This document shows, piece by piece, positions 32,069-35,821 of a stretch of 35,821 bases of DNA. Position 1 is the stretch's first letter. Each line of letters starts with the position of its first letter. The DNA lies in NCBI GenBank assembly GCA_964353225.1, contig CAYGVA010000021.1, forward strand, positions 1-35,821, in the 5' to 3' direction. The stretch comes from PCC-6406 sp964353225. GTDB lineage: Bacteria; Cyanobacteriota; Cyanobacteriia; Phormidesmidales; Phormidesmidaceae. Made by a program: the position numbers and the translations under genes. The notes under the pieces are model-generated. The model made no database searches and was not told the DNA's origin. It saw only the letters and a program-made list of their open reading frames with translations.

Positions 32069-32449
32069 TTACAAGGACGGTAGCTTGAGGGCGGCGATCG
32101 CCAAACAGCCCCAGCCCACCAGGAACGCCACTCCGCCCAAGGGAGTAACCGGCCCAAAGGCTTTGAGACCCGCCAAGCTGATCATGTAAAGACTGCCCGA
32201 AAATAGGACGACCCCCGTAATAAAGGCCCAACCCGCAATCGTTAGCCAAGGGGAACTGCTCGGGGTGATCCGCCCCAGGAGAGCCACGGCCAACAGCGCT
32301 AGGGCATGGTACATCTGATAGCGAATGCCGGTATTGAAAACCGCCAACGCTCGCTCCGATAACTGGGCCTGGAGGGCGTGGCTGGCAAAAGCGCCCCCGG
32401 CTACCGATAACGCGCCTAAGATAGCCGCGATCGCTAAAAATAATTGCAT
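32069..32449 (-). CDS. DUF423 membrane protein (YgdD-like)
   Basis: The 126-residue protein belongs to DUF423, small inner-membrane proteins of unknown function. Four hydrophobic segments are visible: FLAIAAILGALSVAGGAFAS, YHALALLAVALLGRI, LTIAGWAFITGVVLFSGSL and PLGGVAFLVGWGCLAIAAL. The signature ASHALQAQLSERAL then FNTGIRYQMYHALALL is typical of the family. The ATG at 32449 lies 3 bp after the stop codon of the upstream L7/L12-like protein gene, so translational coupling is likely. It is the last gene of a minus-strand run that begins at chlM. Confidence 0.92.
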   Translation of the reverse strand: MQLFLAIAAILGALSVAGGAFASHALQAQLSERALAVFNTGIRYQMYHALALLAVALLGRITPSSSPWLTIAGWAFITGVVLFSGSLYMISLAGLKAFGPVTPLGGVAFLVGWGCLAIAALKLPSL

Positions 32450-32452
32450 ATC

Positions 32453-33133
32453 CTACCGCTGGGTATTTAACACGAGGGCCACCTGTGCCCCGACCGCCTC
32501 TAAGGCCCGTTTAAAGTCTTCGGCAGTTCTCTGGGAAGCCCCCGTTTGAATGGGTTGGGGTAGCTTACGCACTAGGGCTTTCACCGCTTTCCACTCTAGC
32601 CCGGTTAGGGTTTGCACAGTCCGAATGATTTCCCGTTGCTTAACGGGGGGCACCGCTTCCAAAATCACATCGAAGACCAACTCGGGTTCAGGGGGGCGCA
32701 ATAGGCGACTATCGACCGTCCCCAAATTGAAGCAATAGGTAATGCCCCCCTCCTGATCCACCTGGAAGGTGGCGTCATACTGACGGGCCTGTTCGTTTAA
32801 ATAGGCTGTGGCCGCCTCACCCGTCAGTTGAGCCTCCATGGCAAATCGTAAGGGGGTAACTTTCCCCCGTCCCGCCTTCACCAAGTTGAAGAAGACGGCT
32901 TGCAGTTGGGCCTTTTCCTGGCGACGGCGCTGACGGTGAGTATTGAGGGCTAACGCTATGCCGCCGGTGGTGGCGATACCCCCGAGTAGGAGCCCCGCCG
33001 TGATCGTCTCCCGTTTGCCGACGCGGTTGGGGTTGCGGTCTAGGCCCGTCTCAATCGCGCGGCCCAGGCACAGTACCCCCACCACAATCAGTGCTGCGGC
33101 GGCTCCTTGTTTGATCACTGATACCGTTGCCAT
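32453..33133 (-). CDS. Membrane protein with winged-helix-like region and ribosomal L7/L12-type C-terminal domain
   Basis: This 226-residue protein starts with two hydrophobic segments (about 9-25 and 44-63). A middle region (73-135, KVTPLRFAMEAQLTGEAATA) is shared with the adjacent upstream protein. Residues 153-222 strongly resemble the C-terminal domain of ribosomal protein L7/L12: FDVILEAVPPVKQREIIRTV, LTGLEWKAVKALVRKLPQPI and AEDFKRALEAVGAQVALVL match the L7/L12 pattern (FDVxLexV, GLxLKeAKxLV, aEeiKkxLEeaGA). This is not the ribosomal protein itself, since the N-terminal dimer domain is absent and membrane helices precede. The L7/L12 domain normally recruits translation factors; its role here is unknown. 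Confidence 0.87.
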   Translation of the reverse strand: MATVSVIKQGAAAALIVVGVLCLGRAIETGLDRNPNRVGKRETITAGLLLGGIATTGGIALALNTHRQRRRQEKAQLQAVFFNLVKAGRGKVTPLRFAMEAQLTGEAATAYLNEQARQYDATFQVDQEGGITYCFNLGTVDSRLLRPPEPELVFDVILEAVPPVKQREIIRTVQTLTGLEWKAVKALVRKLPQPIQTGASQRTAEDFKRALEAVGAQVALVLNTQR

Positions 33134-33185
33134 GGCGAGTGAGTCGCAAGTGCAGGGCTATTTTAGCCCTGGTGAGGAATGAGCA

Positions 33186-33611
33186 TCAGGTGGGAAATCG
33201 GTAGATGATTTCTCCCGTATCCGTGAAGTCGTAGGCCGCGCCAAAGTCCTGGGCGCATTGGTCTAAATAGGCTTTGGCTTCCGCCGCAGGCAACTGGGCC
33301 ACCTGGGCAAAGCGAAAGGACGTGACTTGTCCCTGATTGGCTGCGGCTAGCTCATAGACAATTCGCCGCAGTCGTTCTTCTTGGGCCTCTTGCTGTTCTT
33401 CAATGCGCTTTTGATTGTTGCGGCGGAGGTTGACCAGTAAGCTGGCTCCAGCAACTGCTGGCGGTGCTCCGAATACAAGGCCAACCCAAAACGTTTCCCA
33501 CTTGTCCTGCCGGGACTCTTCGGGATCGAAGATGAGACCGATCATGATGATTGCAATTAGAGCAGCCCAGCTCAGGCAACCCCAAGCTAAAGTTTTCTTG
33601 ACTAAGCCCAT
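33186..33611 (-). CDS. Small membrane protein, paralogue of the adjacent L7/L12-domain protein
   Basis: A protein of 141 residues from the ATG at 33611; a TTG seven codons earlier is less likely. Two transmembrane helices are visible at about 8-27 (AWGCLSWAALIAIIMIGLIF) and 40-60. A charged helix (67-83, KRIEEQQEAQEERLRR) leads to a small domain, IVYELAAANQGQVTSFRFAQ through TDTGEIIYRF. This domain aligns along its length with residues 73-135 of the next gene product (LQAVFFNLVKAGRGKVTPLR ... QEGGITYCF), so the two are tandem paralogues. The domain pattern suggests a winged-helix fold. It lies between chlM and that gene, with 52-62 bp gaps. Confidence 0.82.
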   Translation of the reverse strand: MGLVKKTLAWGCLSWAALIAIIMIGLIFDPEESRQDKWETFWVGLVFGAPPAVAGASLLVNLRRNNQKRIEEQQEAQEERLRRIVYELAAANQGQVTSFRFAQVAQLPAAEAKAYLDQCAQDFGAAYDFTDTGEIIYRFPT

Positions 33612-33673
33612 GGGCGTTTCCTTAAATCCCAACGCTGTTCCAATGTAGCTACGGGTGCAACCCTAGTCATTCC

Positions 33674-34378
33674 TCAAGCGGCCTCGGTCTTGCGGGTCGC
33701 TTCCAGAAGGGTAGAGAAATAAAACTGGGTTTTGTTCATGGTGCGGCGATTGATCGACCACCCCAGGGATTCTAAAATCGCCACCACGTCTTTTTCGGCG
33801 TGGAGGTAGGCTCGGGTGGCTTTGCTGGGGCCAGGGAAGAAACTGCCGATCTTTTTCAGAATCGTGTAAAAGCAGGTTTTGGGCGCAAAGCTGAGAATTA
33901 GCCGGGAGGTGGCCAAGGAACTCAGATGTTGAATCATTGCCTCGGCTTTTTCCTTAGGATAGTGAATCAACACATCTAGGCAAATCACCGTGTCAAACGT
34001 GCCTGACAGCTCTTCTAAATCCGATACGGTGAAGGTGGGTACCTGTTCAGGGGAGAGGGTGGCTTGGGCGCGATCGCGGGCTTCCTCCACCATTTTTTCG
34101 GAAATATCGCTGGCGCTAACCTTCGCCCCTCCCCTCGCCAAGGGAATGCTTAAGCTGCCCACACCACAACCGGCATCACAGACCGACAGACCCGCCAAGT
34201 TGTCTTCTTCTGCCAACCAAGTCAGTAGGGTGTCAACCGTCTTCTGGTGACCGGTGCGGATATCTAACTGCACCTTGTTGACTTCTCCGTCGCCATAGAT
34301 GCGTCGCCAGCGATCGAACCCTGTGGCATTGAAATATTCACGGACAACGGTCTTATCATCAACGCCAGCATTAGTCAT
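33674..34378 (-). CDS. chlM: Magnesium protoporphyrin IX O-methyltransferase
   Basis: ChlM methylates the ring propionate of Mg-protoporphyrin IX with S-adenosylmethionine, an early committed step of chlorophyll biosynthesis. The protein has 234 residues from the ATG at 34378; a GTG three codons upstream is also possible. Visible features are the N-terminal VVREYFNATGFDRWRRIYGD, the SAM-binding motif VCDAGCGVGSLSIPLA, ASDISEKMVEEA, TVICLDVLIHYP and the C-terminal FYFSTLLEATR. These are characteristic of BchM/ChlM, and the length is normal. It begins a minus-strand cluster with two paralogous membrane proteins and a DUF423 protein, a possible operon. Confidence 0.96.
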   Translation of the reverse strand: MTNAGVDDKTVVREYFNATGFDRWRRIYGDGEVNKVQLDIRTGHQKTVDTLLTWLAEEDNLAGLSVCDAGCGVGSLSIPLARGGAKVSASDISEKMVEEARDRAQATLSPEQVPTFTVSDLEELSGTFDTVICLDVLIHYPKEKAEAMIQHLSSLATSRLILSFAPKTCFYTILKKIGSFFPGPSKATRAYLHAEKDVVAILESLGWSINRRTMNKTQFYFSTLLEATRKTEAA

Positions 34379-34561
34379 GGAGGACACAGGAAGGGGTATA
34401 GATAGCTCTGGGCAAGCTTAGACAAATACCAGCCCAAAGTTAAATCATATTTCGATTTGCAACCAAAGCTGCCATTGATTTGGATTGAAACCCATCAATA
34501 GAGCCCATTGCTTTTATTTATGGTGGCGCTCCTGTCCGTTATCTTTCTGAGGTTTAATGCT

Positions 34562-35098
34562 GTGGACACCCCCCAAATTGGCATCATCATGGGCAGTGAT
34601 TCTGATCTGCCCACTATGCAAGCGGCGATCGCGGTGTGCGAAGACTTCGAAATCCCCCATGAGGTGGCCATCGTCTCGGCCCACCGCACCCCCGAGCGTA
34701 TGGTGACCTATGCCCAAACTGCCCATGATCGGGGCCTGAAAGTGATTATTGCCGGAGCTGGTGGGGCAGCGCATCTCCCAGGAATGGTGGCGGCCCTGTC
34801 GCCGCTACCGGTGATTGGGGTGCCGGTCAAAAGCAGCACGCTCAATGGTATCGATTCGCTGTATTCCATCGTGCAAATGCCAGGGGGGATTCCGGTGGCG
34901 ACAGTGGCGATCGGCAACGCTAAGAATGCCGGACTGCTAGCCATCCAAATTTTGGCCTGTCATGATCCGGCGCTCCTGGCCCAAGTCCAGCAGTATCGGC
35001 AGCAACTCAATAGTGAGGTGATGGAAAAACAAATCCGTTTAGATAGCCTCGGTCATCAGGCTTATTTAAGCCAGCACCTGGGGCCGCAGTCCCCTTGA
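34562..35098 (+). CDS. purE: N5-carboxyaminoimidazole ribonucleotide mutase
   Basis: PurE isomerises N5-CAIR to CAIR in purine biosynthesis. The core shows IGIIMGSDSDLPTMQ, AIVSAHRTPERM (containing the catalytic His), IIAGAGGAAHLPGMVA and PVIGVPVKSSTLNGIDSLYS, all PurE class I hallmarks. I place the start at the GTG at 34562 because CTGAGG lies about 9 nt upstream and this gives the usual short N-terminus (MDTPQIGIIMG). Longer starts (ATG 34520, TTG 34508) add a hydrophobic, non-conserved stretch. The predicted length is 178 residues. A hairpin at 35118-35145 probably ends the transcript. The gene is divergent from chlM. Confidence 0.95.
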   Translation: MDTPQIGIIMGSDSDLPTMQAAIAVCEDFEIPHEVAIVSAHRTPERMVTYAQTAHDRGLKVIIAGAGGAAHLPGMVAALSPLPVIGVPVKSSTLNGIDSLYSIVQMPGGIPVATVAIGNAKNAGLLAIQILACHDPALLAQVQQYRQQLNSEVMEKQIRLDSLGHQAYLSQHLGPQSP

Positions 35099-35658
35099 GA
35101 AGCGGCCCGTGATCGCCTCGAAAATGGCCTGACGCGGCTTTTCGAAATGTGCCCATGTCAGCGCTCAACCCACCCGTACCCCCTGACTGCCCTGAAAATC
35201 AGCCCTTTCTCAGGATTGTTGAGAAAAGTTAAGAAAACCCTCAGACGATCTCCCCAAGTCCTTAGTCTGCTGGGATAATCCCCCCAGATTCAGTGATCAA
35301 TAAACTGTCGCAGCCGCTAAAATGCTCGCCAGCGACAGTTAACCTCAGCGGTCATTCTATGAAACGTATAGGCTGATACAACTCGTCAAGCCTAGACTTG
35401 GTGGAATCGTGTGTACTCATGGTGATTGGTGAATTGCCCCGATGAACTGCTCTGCGCTTAATTGCGATGAACAGCCAAGTTGGAACAATTCCTGAGATGC
35501 TTACGGGTGATCGACCCCTCAGTGTCCATTGACCTGTTTTCCTGGTTTGTGTGCCGGGGACTTCTTGTACAGGTGGTGGGTTGTCTTGACGGACTGACCA
35601 CCGACCACTGAGGCCGTGTTCGCTGTCTAATAAGTGTGTTGAAGGGACGTTTGTCGAG
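35099..35658. other. Gene-poor stretch with clustered repeats
   Basis: After the purE terminator I see no convincing gene in these 560 bp. TTTCTCA (35206-35212) and TGAGAAA (35220-35226) form an inverted repeat that overlaps a tandem pair of 10-mers, GTTGAGAAAA and GTTAAGAAAA (35218-35237). A GATAAT at 35274-35279 could be a -10 box. AACTGTCGC (35303-35311) pairs with GCGACAGTT (35332-35340). This arrangement would suit a promoter followed by a small RNA or a long leader. Confidence 0.4.
35118..35145 (+). terminator. Probable intrinsic terminator of purE
   Basis: TCGAAAA (35118-35124) pairs with TTTTCGA (35139-35145), and inside it GCC pairs with GGC (35127-35129, 35136-35138) after a 2-nt bulge. 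The TTTT lies within the 3' arm. It is 20 bp after the purE stop codon. Confidence 0.65.
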
Positions 35659-35821
35659 ATGTCTAGATTAGTTTTACGTAAACGAGCCAAGGGCAGGAAG
35701 CATCAAGGCTCCTCCTTTTGGGATGCAAATGTGCCTGATTTTGCAGGCGCGATCCAAAACTCTTTCGGGAAGCGGTTTTCTTGGATCTGGGCTGCCTGTG
35801 TGCCCCTTGCGATCGCGTTGG
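35659..35821 (+). CDS. Start of an unidentified protein, truncated by the window edge
   Basis: An ATG at 35659 opens a frame of 54 codons that runs to the last base without a stop. The first 20 residues are strongly basic (MSRLVLRKRAKGRKHQ). A more hydrophobic segment begins near residue 41 (FSWIWAACVPLAIAL), possibly a signal anchor or first membrane helix. A GAAGGG at 35641-35646 lies 12 nt upstream, slightly far for a ribosome binding site. I do not recognise the protein. The HIP1-like GCGATCGC near the edge fits the local genome. Confidence 0.45.
   Translation, partial: MSRLVLRKRAKGRKHQGSSFWDANVPDFAGAIQNSFGKRFSWIWAACVPLAIAL

Noticed and set aside
35352..35690. A 112-codon minus-strand frame near the right edge
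   Set aside because: Composition is not protein-like, there is no recognisable domain or ribosome binding site, and it overlaps the better candidate start at 35659 on the other strand.
1..35821. CRISPR array, prophage or insertion sequence
   Set aside because: No regularly spaced direct repeats, transposase, integrase or phage structural genes are visible; recurring GCGATCGC octamers are the HIP1 repeats normal in cyanobacteria.

Overview
The window is chromosomal DNA from a cyanobacterium, most likely a filamentous one. Chlorophyll biosynthesis (chlM), a carboxysomal-type carbonic anhydrase, the cyanobacterial sigma factor SigG and a DUF4278 protein point to the phylum. So do HIP1-type GCGATCGC octamers (for example 3551-3558, 3743-3750 and 5270-5277). 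A small PatX-like peptide gene at 20224-20448 suggests a filamentous, HetR-bearing lineage. I see no prophage, insertion sequence, CRISPR array or rRNA. The content is mostly ordinary core genome with several lineage-specific unknowns.

Layout. 1-4190: the 3' part of lexA, a DUF3352 membrane-anchored protein, and a convergent partner-switching pair (STAS antagonist and receiver-PP2C phosphatase). 4191-6808: a leader with a strong hairpin, then a cupin gene and a CocE/PepX-type serine hydrolase in one likely operon. 6869-9155: sigG and its likely membrane anti-sigma factor on the minus strand, with a divergent coiled-coil protein of unknown role. 9266-15068: an ABC1/UbiB-family kinase-like protein, recN, and a CPA1 Na+/H+ antiporter. 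15085-20092: two coiled-coil proteins (one fused to a degenerate PLD-like region and TPRs), a DUF4278 protein with tandem terminators behind it, and an EI24/CysZ-like membrane protein.

20224-25156: patX candidate, then three minus-strand genes transcribed in the order pyruvate kinase, NDH-2, Nnr (NAD(P)HX repair), which may form a redox-cofactor operon. 25445-30467: a soluble histidine kinase with a degenerate ATP lid, a secreted OB-fold protein, asd, and ahcY, separated by palindromic intergenic repeats. 30837-35098: tRNA-Arg(CCU), carbonic anhydrase, and a minus-strand cluster running chlM, two paralogous membrane proteins (one ending in a ribosomal L7/L12-type domain) and a DUF423 protein, then purE. 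35099-35821: a gene-poor stretch with clustered repeats and the start of an unidentified reading frame cut by the window edge.

The observations most worth pursuing are the PatX-like peptide carrying two different HetR-type pentapeptides (RGTGR and RGSGR), the L7/L12 C-terminal domain on a small membrane protein beside its shorter paralogue, the pyk-ndh2-nnr arrangement, and several intergenic structures not explained by the coding genes.
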